Shown piece by piece: positions 8,551-16,976 of a stretch of DNA of 64,000 nt. The notes under the pieces were generated by a model. That model worked only from the letters and a program-made list of their open reading frames with translations, was not told the DNA's origin and searched no databases. The number at the start of each line of letters is the position of its first letter. Position 1 is the stretch's first letter. A program made the position numbers and the translations under genes. Source of the DNA: CAVTRI01 sp963737075 (GTDB taxonomy: Bacteria; Actinomycetota; Acidimicrobiia; Acidimicrobiales; Palsa-688). The stretch spans positions 2,666,001 to 2,730,000 of the forward strand of contig CAVTRI010000002.1 of the NCBI GenBank assembly GCA_963737075.1. The letters are read 5' to 3'.

Positions 8551-9312
8551 ATGGACGACGAGGAGCGAGTTCGCACGGAGCTGGCGGCGACGAGGTTCCG
8601 AGACGTGCGGTTCCTGTCGACGGTCGACTCCACGATGCGATGGGTCCGTGACGCCGCGGCCGCCGGCGCCGGCGCCGGGCTGGTTGCCGTGACCGACTTC
8701 CAGGAGGCTGGGCGGGGCCGGCTGGGCCGCACGTGGGAAGCGCCTCCGGGATCCGCCCTGCTGGCGTCGATCCTGTTCGACGTTGAGGGCCTGCCTGCCA
8801 CACGCTTCCACCTGGTGACGGCCGCGGTGGCCCTGTCCGCCCGCGAGGCGTGCACGCAGACGGGTGGCTTTTCGCCGGATCTCAAGTGGCCCAACGATTT
8901 ATTGGTGGACGACCGCAAGCTGGCCGGCATCCTCGCCGAATCGCTGGGAGCCTCGGTCGTGGTCGGCATCGGGCTCAACTTGTCGGTGGCCCCTCCTGGT
9001 GCCGCGTGCGCGAACGAGGCGGCCGGGCGACCAGTCGCCCGGGACCGACTGCTGGTCGCCCTGCTCCGGGCGCTCGACGGCTGGTGCGGCAGGTGGGACG
9101 CGGTCGCCGAGGCCTACCGCGCCGCGTGCGCCACGATCGGCAAACGGGTGCGCATCGAGCAGCTCGGCGGGGATCTGGAAGGTACCGCGGAGGGCGTGGA
9201 CGGCGACGGGCGGCTGCTGGTGCGATCAGGCAGGCTGGGCGCTGGGACGGGCGGCGGTGAACAGCTCGTGGCGATCGCCGAGGGGGACGTCGTTCACTTG
9301 CGCCCCGTCTAG
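8551..9312 (+). CDS. birA: Biotin--[acetyl-CoA-carboxylase] ligase
   Basis: A 253-residue class I biotin protein ligase without the N-terminal winged helix, so it has no repressor function. Visible motifs are the biotin-recognition VDSTMRWV, the adenylate-binding GRGRLGRTWEAPPG, KWPNDLLVDDRKLAGIL and GIGLNLS, with a small C-terminal SH3-like domain ending in EGDVVHLRPV. It activates biotin as biotinyl-AMP and attaches it to the carrier Lys of carboxylases. It is divergent from the carboxylase alpha gene across only 18 bases, so their promoters overlap each other's coding starts. The next gene, rmlA, begins 12 bases later. Confidence 0.93.
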   Translation: MDDEERVRTELAATRFRDVRFLSTVDSTMRWVRDAAAAGAGAGLVAVTDFQEAGRGRLGRTWEAPPGSALLASILFDVEGLPATRFHLVTAAVALSAREACTQTGGFSPDLKWPNDLLVDDRKLAGILAESLGASVVVGIGLNLSVAPPGAACANEAAGRPVARDRLLVALLRALDGWCGRWDAVAEAYRAACATIGKRVRIEQLGGDLEGTAEGVDGDGRLLVRSGRLGAGTGGGEQLVAIAEGDVVHLRPV

Positions 9313-9323
9313 CATCCCCCGAC

Positions 9324-10433
9324 GTGAAAGCGCTCATCCTCGCCGGAGGAGCGGGTACCCGGCTGCGGCCTATCACCCACACCCGCGCCAAGCAGCTGGT
9401 ACCAGTGGCCAACAAGCCGATTCTCTTCTACGGGCTAGAGGCCATCGCCGACGCCGGGATCAAAGAGGTCGGGATCATCATCGGAGACACCGGCGCCGAG
9501 GTGCGGCAAGCGGTCGGCGACGGCTCCCGGTGGGGAGTGTCGGTGAAGTACCTGCCGCAAGAGGCTCCGCTCGGGCTCGCCCACTGCGTGCTGATCGCGA
9601 AGGAGTTTCTCGGCGACGACGACTTCGTCATGTACCTCGGCGACAACCTGCTCAAGCAGAGCCTGCGGGACTTCGTCGACCGCTTTGAGAATGATCGCCG
9701 CCGCGCACTCGCCCCGACGTTCGAAGACGACGGCGAGCAGAGCCCAGTGGCGCAGATCCTGCTCAAGCGGGTCCCGGACCCGCAGCAATTCGGGGTGGCC
9801 GAGCTGGGCAGCGACGGGCGCGTACTCCGCCTGGTCGAGAAGCCCGCCGACCCGCCGTCGGACCTGGCCCTCGTGGGGGTGTACCTGTTCGACGCCACGG
9901 TGCACGAGGCGGTGGCGGCCATCCGGCCGTCGGGGCGCGGGGAGCTGGAGATCACCGACGCCATCCAGTGGTTGGTCGATAAGGGGCTGCGGGTGCGCAG
10001 CGAGATCCTGGACGGCTGGTGGATCGACACCGGCAAGCTGACGCCACTGCTGGAGGCCAACCGTCTGCTGCTGGAAAGCATCGAGCGGCGCATCGACGGC
10101 GAGGTCGACGACCTGTCCGAGCTCGACGGCCGGGTGGTGGTCGAAACCGGGGCCAAAGTTGTCCGTTCGCGCATTCGTGGTCCCGTGGTCATCGGTGCAG
10201 AGACGACGGTGACCGACAGCTTCGTGGGGCCGTTCTCGGCGATCGGGAACCGTTGCGTCGTCGAGCACTCCGAGATCGAGCACTCGGTGCTGCTCGACTA
10301 CAGCAGCGTCATCGACGCCGGACGCCTGGAGGACTCCCTGCTCGGTCAGCAGGTCGAAGTCACCCGCAGCCAGCGCCGGCCCCGGGCCACCCGGCTGATG
10401 GTGGGCGACCACGCCCAGATCGACTTCGCGTGA
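9324..10433 (+). CDS. rmlA: Glucose-1-phosphate thymidylyltransferase, long form
   Basis: A 369-residue sugar nucleotidyltransferase that makes dTDP-glucose, the first step to dTDP-rhamnose. The N-terminal signature is LILAGGAGTRLRPIT, and MYLGDNLL and ELEITDAIQWLVD are typical of RmlA. The C-terminal ~120 residues form a left-handed beta-helix (RIRGPVVIGAETTVTDSFVG), which marks the long subclass found in archaea and many actinobacteria. Start GTG lies 12 bases after birA. Downstream a palindromic element separates it from rmlB and probably terminates its transcript, so rmlA may not be cotranscribed with rmlBD. Confidence 0.92.
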   Translation: MKALILAGGAGTRLRPITHTRAKQLVPVANKPILFYGLEAIADAGIKEVGIIIGDTGAEVRQAVGDGSRWGVSVKYLPQEAPLGLAHCVLIAKEFLGDDDFVMYLGDNLLKQSLRDFVDRFENDRRRALAPTFEDDGEQSPVAQILLKRVPDPQQFGVAELGSDGRVLRLVEKPADPPSDLALVGVYLFDATVHEAVAAIRPSGRGELEITDAIQWLVDKGLRVRSEILDGWWIDTGKLTPLLEANRLLLESIERRIDGEVDDLSELDGRVVVETGAKVVRSRIRGPVVIGAETTVTDSFVGPFSAIGNRCVVEHSEIEHSVLLDYSSVIDAGRLEDSLLGQQVEVTRSQRRPRATRLMVGDHAQIDFA

Positions 10434-10467
10434 CGCGGACCCAAGGACGCGAACCACTACCGTGGCC

Positions 10468-10574
10468 AGTGCCCCCTCGGGAAAGGTTGGCCTGCTTGTC
10501 GCTTCGTTGCTTCACCAGACACCGTTGGCTTGTTGACTACCGACAAGCAGGCCAACCTTTTCTGCTCGGGCACT
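10468..10574. repeat. Palindromic element A, copy 1 (107 bp, MITE/REP-like)
   Basis: It starts AGTGCCCC and ends GGGCACT. A 20 bp perfect inverted repeat (10482-10501 with 10541-10560) encloses a 39 bp loop, and T-tracts lie outside both arms, so transcripts in either direction could terminate here. It lies 34 bases after rmlA and ends three bases before the rmlB start codon, leaving rmlB no room for a normal SD. Three more copies occur at 21780, 35685 and 36364. Confidence 0.85.
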
Positions 10575-10577
10575 AGG

Positions 10578-11556
10578 GTGCGACTGCTCGTGACCGGCGG
10601 GGCCGGCTTCATCGGCTCCAACTACGTGCGGTGGGTTCTGTCAAACACCGACGACTCGGTGACGGTCTACGACGCCCTGACCTACGCCGGCAACCGCTCG
10701 ACCCTCGCCGATCTGGAAGCGACCGCCGGCGACCGCTATCGGTTCGTGCACGCCAATGTCTGTGACCTACCCGCGCTGCAGTCGGCGATCGACAGTCACG
10801 ACGCCGTCCTGCACTTCGCAGCCGAGAGTCACGTGGACCGGTCGATCACCGGTCCCGAAGACTTCGTCGTCACCAACTGCGTCGGCACCAACGCCGTCAT
10901 GTACGCGTGCCGGCAGGCGGGCATCGACCGAATCGTCCACGTCTCCACCGATGAGGTGTATGGCTCGGTGGAGCAGGGCCACTCGTTCGAGGACGACGTC
11001 CTTGACCCCCGGTCGCCCTACAGCGCCTCCAAGGCGGGCTCGGATTCTGATCGCCCGGTCTTACTACTCCACATACTCCCTGCCGGTGCTCATCACACGC
11101 TCTTCCAACAACTTCGGGCCGTGGCAATACCCGGAGAAGGTCATTCCGCTGTTTGTCACCAACCTTCTCGACGGTCTCAACGTGCCGTTGTACGGCGACG
11201 GGCTCAACCGCCGCGATTGGCTGTATGTCGAGGACAACTGCTCGGCCATCGACGCCGTGCTGCGTCGGGGCGAGCCGGGGGAGATCTACAACGTCGGGGG
11301 CGGCAACGAGCTCGCCAACCGCGACCTCACCGAACGGCTGTTGGTGCTCGCCGGCGCCGGCCCCGAGCGCATCGACTACGTCACCGACCGGCTCGGCCAC
11401 GACCGGCGTTACGCCATCGACTGCACGAAGGTTCGCGGCCTCGGGTGGCGCCCGGCGCGGGTGCTGGACGACGCGCTGGAGGCGACGTTCGCCTGGTACC
11501 GCGACAACCGGTGGTGGTGGCAGCCCCTCAAGCTCACCGGCACGCCCGCCCGTTGA
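10578..11556 (+). CDS. rmlB: dTDP-glucose 4,6-dehydratase (frameshifted)
   Basis: An extended SDR enzyme with the NAD-binding motif VTGGAGFIGSNYVRW, HFAAESHVDRSI, the active-site VSTDEVYGS and YSASKAGSD (Tyr-x3-Lys). It continues LIARSYYSTYSLPVLITRSS, NFGPWQYPEK and GWRPARVLDDALEATFAWY. The frame breaks at about 11045 where GGATTCTG replaces the expected GGATCTG; dropping one T restores AGSDLIARSYY. It forms dTDP-4-keto-6-deoxyglucose. The start is GTG directly after a palindromic element, with no clear SD. Its stop overlaps the rmlD start. If the frameshift is real the enzyme is lost; a sequencing error is equally possible. Confidence 0.85.
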
Positions 11557-12412
11557 GAGTGCTCATCACCGGCGCGGGGGACAGCTCGGCACTGACCTCG
11601 CAGCCCGGTTCAGGCAGGAGCGCCACCATGAGGTCCTGGCGGCGACCCATGCCCAGCTGGACGTCGGCGATCGCGACGCGGTCCTATCGGCTGTCACCGG
11701 CTGGGAGCCCGACCTGATCGTCCACGCCGCGGCGTGGACCGCGGTCGACGCCTGCGAATCCGACCCTGACCGGGCGTGGAGGGTGAACGCCCTCGGCGGG
11801 CGCCACGTGGCTGACGGCGCCCGCCGGCGGGGCGCCCACGTGGTGTACGTGTCGACGGACTACGTGTTCGACGGCATGTCAGAGGCGCCGTATAACGAAT
11901 GGGACGCTCCCAACCCGCAATCGGTGTACGGGCGGAGCAAGCTGGCCGGCGAGCAGGAGGTGCTCAGGCAGCTACCGGGTGCGGCCGTGGTGCGTACCTC
12001 CTGGGGGTGCGGCCGTCACGGGTCGAACATGGTCAAGACGGTGCTGCGGTTGGCGGCCGAACGCGATCAGCTGGCCTTCGTCGACGACCAGCGCGGCTGC
12101 CCGACATTCACCGACGACCTCGCGGCCGCCATGTACGACCTGGCGGTCTCCCGGCGCCCGGGCGTGTTTCATGTGACCAATCAGGGGGCCACGACGTGGT
12201 GGCAGTTCGCCCGGGATATCGTGGCCCTGACCGGGCGCGACCCGGCGATGGTGCGGCCGATCAAGACGGCCGACCTGGACCCGCCCCGCGCCGCCCCCCG
12301 GCCGACGAACTCGGTGCTCGACAACGCAGCGTTGCGACTTTCGGGGCTGCCTCTGCTGGCCGACCACCACGAGCCGCTGGCCCGCACCGTGGCGGCCCTG
12401 TTGAGGGCCTGA
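11553..12412 (+). CDS. rmlD: dTDP-4-dehydrorhamnose reductase (frameshifted near start)
   Basis: An SDR-family RmlD-type reductase, the last step of dTDP-L-rhamnose synthesis. The body has DLIVHAAAWTAVDACESDPD, VYVSTDYVFDG, the Tyr-x3-Lys site SVYGRSKLAGE and RTSWGCGRHGSNMVKTVLR. The nucleotide-binding motif should read VLITGAGGQLGTDLA, but the G-run at 11576-11580 is one base short, so the frame changes after ITGAG. TTG at 11553 (overlapping the rmlB stop) or GTG at 11559 would start it. The stop overlaps the next ATG (ATGA), indicating tight coupling to the rhamnosyltransferase gene. Confidence 0.84.
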
Positions 12413-13278
12413 TGAAGATCGGGGCGGTCGTCGTCAACTACAACGCGGCGGACCACCTTTCGGACTGCCTCTCCAGCCTGCAGCGGGCGGGGGCCGCCGA
12501 GGTAGTGGTCGTCGACAACGACTCCAGCGACGACTCGCATGCGATCGTCGCCGCGTCGGGGGTCCGCTGGCTGCAGACCGGCGCCAACCTCGGCTACGGG
12601 CGGGCCGCGAACCGGGGGGCGGCGGCCGTCGACGGCGACGCCGTCCTGGTCTGCAACTCGGACGTGGTCGTCGAAGAGGCCGCCCTCGAGGCGCTGGCCG
12701 GCGCCCTTTCGGACACCTGCGAGCTCGGGGCGGTTGGCCCGCGCCTTCGCAATGTCGACGGCTCGACCTACCCCTCGGCCCGGCCTTTCCCGTCCCTCGT
12801 CGACGCCATGGGCCACGGGCTGCTCGGGTTCGTCGCCCCCCGCAATCCGTTCACCCGCCGCTACCGCATGCTCGACTGGGACCATGCGCGCGCCGCCCGA
12901 GTCGACTGGGTGTCGGGGGCGTGCGTCCTCGTCCGGCGGTCCGCGTGGGACGCCGTCGGCGGCTTCGACCCGGCCTATTTCATGTACCTGGAGGACGTCG
13001 ACCTGTGCTGGCGGCTCGACAAGCGGGGCTGGGCAGTCGGCTACGAACCGGCCGCCGAGGTCATCCACGTCCAGGGCGCGTCTACCCGACGCCACCCGTA
13101 CCGGATGCTGGCCGCCCACCACCGTTCGCTGTGGCGATTCGCCTGGCGGACCACTCAGGGTCCCCGCCGCCTGCTGCTCCCCGTCGTAGGGGTGGGGCTG
13201 GCGGGCCGGTTCATCGTCGCCAGTGCAGAGCACCGGGTGGGGTCGATCCGTGCGGCGCAAGCGGCGCGGATACCCTGA
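12412..13278 (+). CDS. wbbL: Family 2 glycosyltransferase, rhamnosyltransferase-like
   Basis: A 288-residue GT2 enzyme. The N-terminal KIGAVVVNYNAADHLSDCL, NLGYGRAANRG, the metal-binding CNSDVVVEE region and YFMYLEDVDLCWRLDKRGW are typical of WbbL-type L-rhamnosyltransferases. In mycobacteria WbbL adds rhamnose to GlcNAc-PP-decaprenyl to start the arabinogalactan linker, and the gene likewise follows rmlD and precedes a mannose-1-phosphate guanylyltransferase. That synteny supports the name; the acceptor here is inferred. No transmembrane segment is evident, so it is probably a peripheral membrane enzyme. ATG overlaps the rmlD stop. Confidence 0.82.
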   Translation: MKIGAVVVNYNAADHLSDCLSSLQRAGAAEVVVVDNDSSDDSHAIVAASGVRWLQTGANLGYGRAANRGAAAVDGDAVLVCNSDVVVEEAALEALAGALSDTCELGAVGPRLRNVDGSTYPSARPFPSLVDAMGHGLLGFVAPRNPFTRRYRMLDWDHARAARVDWVSGACVLVRRSAWDAVGGFDPAYFMYLEDVDLCWRLDKRGWAVGYEPAAEVIHVQGASTRRHPYRMLAAHHRSLWRFAWRTTQGPRRLLLPVVGVGLAGRFIVASAEHRVGSIRAAQAARIP

Positions 13279-13286
13279 GCGGCGCT

Positions 13287-14027
13287 ATGGGCAAGGCTTC
13301 GTCCAACAAAAAGGTGGCTCGCGCTGCCAGTACCGGCGGTGGGCGGGCCAGCCGCGTGCGGACCCCGTGGACCTACTACAGCGTGCTGGCGATCATCCTG
13401 ATCGTCGGGGTGACCCTCACGGTCACGAGCCGCGACCGCCGCCTCAACAAGATCAACACCGCTGGCGACGTGCAGCCCACCGTGGGCCAGACCTGGAACG
13501 CCGGTCTTGGCGTCTACATCTGCGGGAAGTTCCAGCCTGCCATCAACTCCAACAAGGATCCGTATGGCATCACCACCAAAGGTGACGGCATCATCATCAT
13601 CCATCCGACCGTGAAGTCGGCGGCCGGCACCAACGCGACGCTCGGCAAGTTCGCGAGCTCGATCGGGATGAAGCTGAACGCGGCCGAGCTGCAGGTCCCT
13701 GGGGGCAAGCTGTACACCGACGGCGACAGCTGCAACGGCTCACCAGGGCACGTGTATGTGAAGGAGTTCAACAACGTGTCCGACACCGTCGGCGTGCTGC
13801 AGAACACCAACCCCTCAGACGTGCGGCTCCAGGACCAGTCCATGTACACCATCGCGTTCGTGCCGTCCTCGGACAAGAACTCGATTCCTCCGCCGCCCCA
13901 ATACGTGATCAACAACCTCAACAAGCTGGCCGCCTCTTCGTCGACCACGACGACCACGACGCCGCCCGCGGTGTCCACGCCGACGACGCCCACGACTCGC
14001 CCGGCGACGACGTCCACCACGAAGTAG
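13287..14027 (+). CDS. Membrane-anchored extracytoplasmic protein, unknown function
   Basis: A 246-residue protein. It has a basic N-terminus, a single transmembrane segment at about residues 31-49 (YYSVLAIILIVGVTLTV) and a predicted extracytoplasmic globular domain (GLGVYICGKFQPAINSN, GDGIIIIHP, GDSCNGSPGHVYVKEF). A Thr/Pro/Ser-rich tail follows (AASSSTTTTTTPPAV onward). Two cysteines in the outer domain could form a disulfide. I do not recognise the domain. It lies between the rhamnosyltransferase and a mannose-nucleotide synthase, which hints at an envelope role. The low-complexity tail looks like a cell-wall spacer. The start is ATG eight bases after the preceding stop. Confidence 0.75.
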   Translation: MGKASSNKKVARAASTGGGRASRVRTPWTYYSVLAIILIVGVTLTVTSRDRRLNKINTAGDVQPTVGQTWNAGLGVYICGKFQPAINSNKDPYGITTKGDGIIIIHPTVKSAAGTNATLGKFASSIGMKLNAAELQVPGGKLYTDGDSCNGSPGHVYVKEFNNVSDTVGVLQNTNPSDVRLQDQSMYTIAFVPSSDKNSIPPPPQYVINNLNKLAASSSTTTTTTPPAVSTPTTPTTRPATTSTTK

Positions 14028-14047
14028 CGCCGGAGCAGAGGCCCGTA

Positions 14048-15028
14048 GTGCGCGGTGTCGTCCTCGTCGGCGGCCAGGGCACGCGGCTGCGGCCGCTCAC
14101 CTACGCCACGCCCAAGCAAATGCTGCCCGTCGCCAACCGCCCTATGATCGAGTGGGTGCTGGGGCACCTCCGCGAGCATGGCGTCGGCGACGTGGTGCTG
14201 TCGCTCGGCTACAAGCCAGACGCCTTTCTCGCTGCTTATCCTTCTGGCGTGTGCGCCGGCGTGACGCTCGGCTACGCGGTCGAGGACTCGCCCCTGGACA
14301 CCGCGGGCGCCATCCGGTTCGCGGCGGTGTCGGCGGACATCGACGGGACGTTCGTGGTGGTCAACGGCGACGTGCTCACGGGGCTCGACGTGTCCGCGCT
14401 CATGAAGTTCCATGCAGAGCGCGGTGCCGAAGCGACGATCGCCCTGACCCCCGTTCAGGACCCCTCGGCCTTCGGCGTGGTGCCCACAGACGAGCAGGGC
14501 CGGGTGCAGGCGTTCATCGAGAAGCCGCCGCGGGACCAGGCGCCGACCAACCTGATCAACGCCGGCACCTACGTCCTCGAGCCTTCGGTTTTGGAGCGCA
14601 TTCCTGGCGACCGGCCGGTGTCCATCGAGAGGGAGACGTTCCCGGCGTTGGTGGCCGACGGGCGCCTGTTCGCCATGGCGTCCGACGCCGACTGGGTGGA
14701 CGCCGGCACGGTCGCGACGTACCTGTTGGCCAACCTCCGCCACGCGCCGCCGTCGTATTCAGGGGACGGCGTGAATCCTTCCGCCGTGGTCCGACGCTCG
14801 GTACTCGGGTCTGCTGTGACCGTGGGGCCCGACGCCGTTATCGAGCGGTCGGTGCTCATGGACGGCTGCACCGTGGGTTCGGGAGCGGTGGTCCGCGACT
14901 CCGTGGTCGGGCCTCTCGCCACCGTCGGCGCCTTTGCCACCGTGTCGGACAGGTCGCTGATCGGGCCCGGCGTGGAGCTCGAAGCGTCTCGCGTCGTGTC
15001 CGGCGAACGGGTGCCGGAGGCGCTGTGA
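14048..15028 (+). CDS. Sugar-1-phosphate nucleotidyltransferase (mannose-1-P guanylyltransferase-like)
   Basis: A 326-residue nucleotidyltransferase with VVLVGGQGTRLRPLTYATPKQ at the N-terminus, NGDVLTG (metal-binding Asp), FIEKPPRD and NAGTYVLEP. A C-terminal left-handed beta-helix follows (SVLGSAVTVGPDAVIERS). Position after a wbbL-like gene matches mycobacterial manB/Rv3264c, which makes GDP-mannose, and the manB and isomerase genes at 36-39 kb would supply mannose-1-phosphate. A glucose-1-phosphate enzyme remains possible from sequence alone. The start is GTG; the 3' end enters a duplicated GGAGGCGCTGTGAAG block. Confidence 0.8.
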   Translation: MRGVVLVGGQGTRLRPLTYATPKQMLPVANRPMIEWVLGHLREHGVGDVVLSLGYKPDAFLAAYPSGVCAGVTLGYAVEDSPLDTAGAIRFAAVSADIDGTFVVVNGDVLTGLDVSALMKFHAERGAEATIALTPVQDPSAFGVVPTDEQGRVQAFIEKPPRDQAPTNLINAGTYVLEPSVLERIPGDRPVSIERETFPALVADGRLFAMASDADWVDAGTVATYLLANLRHAPPSYSGDGVNPSAVVRRSVLGSAVTVGPDAVIERSVLMDGCTVGSGAVVRDSVVGPLATVGAFATVSDRSLIGPGVELEASRVVSGERVPEAL

Positions 15029-15288
15029 AGCGAAGCTGCGCAGGCCGACGGTGCGAGCGCCAGCTCGCCCGGCGGCGATGGGTGTGGGGCGGAGCCCCAC
15101 GGGAGGCATTGTGAAGCGAGGCTGCGCACGCCGACGGTGCGAGCGCCAGCTCGCCCGGCGGCCGACGGCCGGGGGTGGGGTTGGGGCCCCACTTTCCGGA
15201 GGAGGCCGGGGTTGGGGCCCCGGCCGGGGCGGCGGAGCCGCCCGCGACGGGGTGTTGGGCGGAGCCCCACGGGAGGCGCTGTGAAGGC
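15020..15288 (+). repeat. Tandem duplication carrying repeated RBS-start sequence
   Basis: About 50 bases beginning at 15026 recur at 15112 with two differences (offset 86). A block GGGCGGAGCCCCACGGGAGGC recurs at ~15088 and ~15258. As a result a GGAGG + GTGAAG ribosome-binding/start unit appears three times (15019, 15105, 15275 for the GGAGG). Only the last is followed by a real gene; the second opens a short Arg/Ala-rich frame. The region looks like slippage or duplication of the epimerase leader. Confidence 0.7.
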
Positions 15289-16231
15289 GCTCGTCACCGG
15301 CGGTGCCGGGTTCATCGGATCGCATCTCGTCGACCGGTTGCTGGCCGAGGGCCACAACGTCGCCGTGGTCGACGATCTGTCGACCGGCTCGCTGGCCAAC
15401 CTGGCGTCGGCCCGGGCCGACCACAAGCGCCGCTTCTCGTTTTTCCAGATGGGGATCGGATCACCCGAGCTCAACGCCCTTTTCGCGCGGACGCGGCCCG
15501 ACGTGGTGTTCCACCTGGCCGCTCAGGCCGACGTGCGGGTGTCGGTTGTCCGGCCGGTGTTCGACGCCGAAGTGAACGTGCTCGGCAGCCTCAGCGTCCT
15601 CGAGGCGGCTCGGGAGGCGGGGGCGCGGAAGGTGGTCTTCGCCTCCAGCGGCGGGACGATCTACGGGGTGCCCGACCCCGCCGACCTGCCCCTGAAGGAG
15701 TCCCACTCGCAGGAGCCGGTGTCGCCATACGGGGTCGCCAAGAAGGCGGTGTTCGACTACCTGCGCGCCTACCGGGAGCTGCACAACCTGGAGTTCACTG
15801 CGTTAGCGCTGGCCAACGTCTACGGCCCCCGCCAGGATCCCTACGGCGAGGCAGGCGTGGTGGCCATCTTCGCCGGGCAGCTGCTCGTCGGGAGGCCCTG
15901 CACCGTGTTCGGCGACGGCTCGCAGACCCGGGACTTCGTGTACGTCGACGACGTCGTCGACGCCTTCGCGCGGGCGTCCGAGCGGGGGGGCGGACTACTG
16001 CTCAACATCGGCACCGGCGTCGAGACCAGCGTGAAGGCGCTGTATGACGCCATGGCGGCGGCGGCCGGCGTCGAAACCTCTGCGCTGTTTGCGCCCGCCC
16101 GCCCCGGCGAGCTGGAACGCAGCGCCTTGGACCCCGGCCGGGCCGCGATCCACCTCGGTTGGCGACCCTGGACCACTGTCGCCGAGGGCGCGCGAGCCGT
16201 CCTCGAGAGCTTGCGGAGTTCGACCCCATAG
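15281..16231 (+). CDS. NAD-dependent epimerase/dehydratase (UDP-glucose 4-epimerase-like)
   Basis: A 316-residue extended SDR. It has the Rossmann motif VTGGAGFIGSHLVDRLL, DDLSTGS, HLAAQADVRVSV, the Ser-containing FASSGGTIYG, the active-site YGVAK (Tyr-x3-Lys) and FVYVDDVVDAF. This pattern fits actinobacterial GalE-like 4-epimerases of UDP-glucose/galactose or uronic acids; the precise substrate is not fixed by sequence. GTG at 15281, preceded by GGGAGG at good spacing, gives the standard N-terminus; a longer frame would add repeat-encoded residues. Convergent with cofE. Confidence 0.85.
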   Translation: MKALVTGGAGFIGSHLVDRLLAEGHNVAVVDDLSTGSLANLASARADHKRRFSFFQMGIGSPELNALFARTRPDVVFHLAAQADVRVSVVRPVFDAEVNVLGSLSVLEAAREAGARKVVFASSGGTIYGVPDPADLPLKESHSQEPVSPYGVAKKAVFDYLRAYRELHNLEFTALALANVYGPRQDPYGEAGVVAIFAGQLLVGRPCTVFGDGSQTRDFVYVDDVVDAFARASERGGGLLLNIGTGVETSVKALYDAMAAAAGVETSALFAPARPGELERSALDPGRAAIHLGWRPWTTVAEGARAVLESLRSSTP

Positions 16232-16258
16232 AGGCCCCGACGCCGGCCCATCGGGTTT

Positions 16259-16976
16259 CTACCTGAACAGAATCCTCGTGGTAAGGGCGGACAATCTCGT
16301 CGCGCACGGACGACTCCCGTAGCCACGAAGGGTGGACCCCGCGCACGACCGCGACCGGCACCGAGCGGTCCTTGCCCATCACCAGCTCGGCGGCGGCGGC
16401 CAGCTCGTCGGCGACACAGACCTCGGTCACCGCCAGCTCGCGACCCAACGCGTCGGTGCTGCCGCGCAGGTCGACAACCGCCGCCACCCCCGCGGTTCCG
16501 ATGGCCACGTCTGTGACGCCTCGGCGCCAGGTACGCCCGAAGGTGTCCGACACCACCACGCCGACCTGGACGCCAGCGCGCGCACGCAGGGCGTCCCGGA
16601 TGTGCCGCGCGGAGCGGTCAGGGTCCACTGGGAGCAGGGCGGCCCACCCGCGCTCGACGTTGGACAGGTCCACGCCGGCATTGGCGCACACGAACCCCTG
16701 CCGGGTCTCGGTCATGAGCAGCTCACCCCGGCGCCGAAGGACGCGTGTCGCTTCGCGGAGGACGATCGGCTTGTGCGACAAGGGGTCTTCGGGATCGACT
16801 GCCTCCAGACGGCCCTCGGCTTTGGAGACCACCTTCTGGGTGACGACGATGACATCGCCGTCGGCCAGCGCGACGTGTTCGATGATCAGTTCCGCGAGTT
16901 CGTCGCCGGGCTCAACCTCCGGGATGCCATGGACCGGGATCAGGGTGATGGCGGCGCCGGCCGCGGGAGGGGTCAC
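16259..16976 (-). CDS. cofE: Coenzyme F420-0:L-glutamate ligase (frameshift at last codons)
   Basis: The CofE domain adds L-glutamates to F420-0 with GTP. Visible blocks are LIPVHGIPEVEPGDELAELI, GDVIVVTQKVVSKAEGR, VCANAGVDLSNV, VGVVVSDTFGRTWRRGVTDV and AIGTAGVAAVVDLRG. It is ~238 residues and lacks the C-terminal FMN/nitroreductase domain of mycobacterial FbiB. The normal end EDLFR-stop is reached only if one T is removed from GGATTCTG (minus strand; 16270-16274 on plus). As read, the frame instead runs on for ~85 unrelated residues to 16002. GTG at 16976 overlaps the cofD stop, so cofDE is one operon. Confidence 0.88.

Noticed and set aside
3155..16275. General depletion of GATC as cause of the GATTCTG pattern
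   Set aside because: Many GATC and GATCTG sites are intact throughout the window, so there is no global depletion.
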